DNA from: Phycisphaerales bacterium
Lineage (GTDB): Bacteria; Planctomycetota; Phycisphaerae; Sedimentisphaerales; Anaerohalosphaeraceae
Reading direction: 5' to 3'
Length of the DNA: 5,262 bases
Assembly (NCBI GenBank): GCA_011048645.1
Contig: DSDR01000256.1
Location: 1 to 5,262, forward strand
The translations under genes were made by a program, and so were the position numbers. Below the pieces are notes generated by a model that ran no database searches, had not been told where the DNA came from, and saw only the letters and a program-made list of their open reading frames with translations. Every line of letters starts with the position of its first letter. Position 1 is the first letter of the stretch. Below are positions 5,173 through 5,262 of this stretch, piece by piece.

Positions 5173-5262
5173 TTATTCGGGGGCGGCGGTGCTTTGGAGG
5201 GTTTGGAGTGTTTGGCGGTAGTTCCAGGGCATCCAGTCGGCGGGGGTTGAGGCGGCGGGTTG
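5173..5262 (-). CDS. C-terminal end of an unidentified protein (partial, runs off the window)
   Basis: The last 29 codons and TAA of a frame that enters from beyond 5262. The peptide includes ADWMPWNYRQTLQTLQ and ends STAAPE. Codons are strikingly C-rich (CCC, GCC, ACC, CTC). I do not recognise the family. It is in the same frame as the GH2 fragment, separated only by the TAA, yet does not resemble GH2 sequence. It may be a neighbouring gene joined to the fragment by a deletion or by misassembly. With so little visible, a chance open frame cannot be excluded. Confidence 0.35.
   Translation of the reverse strand, partial: QPAASTPADWMPWNYRQTLQTLQSTAAPE

Overview
The window looks like an accessory carbohydrate-utilisation region from a planctomycete, most likely of the Phycisphaerae/Sedimentisphaerales type. 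The basis is the module YLPGDLNRDCYVD at the C-terminus of two secreted proteins. This half-dockerin-like ending followed by CTDP...C is typical of that group, as are sialidase-like BNR proteins, GH2 enzymes with added F5/8 type C domains, and Shine-Dalgarno-led genes of moderate GC. All supported genes are on the minus strand. The genus cannot be read from the sequence.

Layout in transcription order (right to left). (1) 5262-5173 is the last 29 codons and stop of an unidentified reading frame. (2) 5172-3922 is the 3' part of a GH2 beta-galactosidase (LacZ-type) gene. It holds the end of the C-terminal beta-sandwich, a chitobiase-C-like/Fn3-like domain and an F5/8 type C (CBM32-like) domain. 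The catalytic module is missing and the join to the upstream frame is abrupt. (3) 3921-3337 is a non-coding, AT-rich stretch of about 585 bp. Its right half carries several hairpin-forming inverted repeats. Its left half has a convincing sigma70-like promoter (A/T-tract upstream element, TTGTAT, 17 bp, TATAAT) reading into the next gene, with three tandem octamers over the expected transcription start. (4) 3336-2551 is a FadR-type GntR regulator with an intact metal-binding FCD domain. (5) 2519-1450 is a secreted protein with a beta-sandwich, a Calx-beta-like repeat and a half-dockerin. It is split by a -1 frame change at about 2362. (6) 1381-11 is a secreted sialidase-like protein with five Asp boxes and a half-dockerin.

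Genes 4, 5 and 6 are separated by only 31 and 68 nt with no terminator, so they probably form one operon: a ligand-responsive repressor followed by two exported proteins. The inferred role is sensing a sugar or sugar acid released from a complex glycan and controlling the exported proteins that bind or cut it. The regulator probably also controls its own promoter.

The most useful observations are the split dockerin gene, with an ATGA stop/start overlap between its signal-peptide frame and its body frame; the chimeric 5' end of the GH2 fragment; the octamer operator candidate; and a sialidase-like enzyme whose usual acid/base loop is shortened. I saw no clear evidence of a wholly new system, and no tRNA, rRNA, CRISPR array or insertion sequence.
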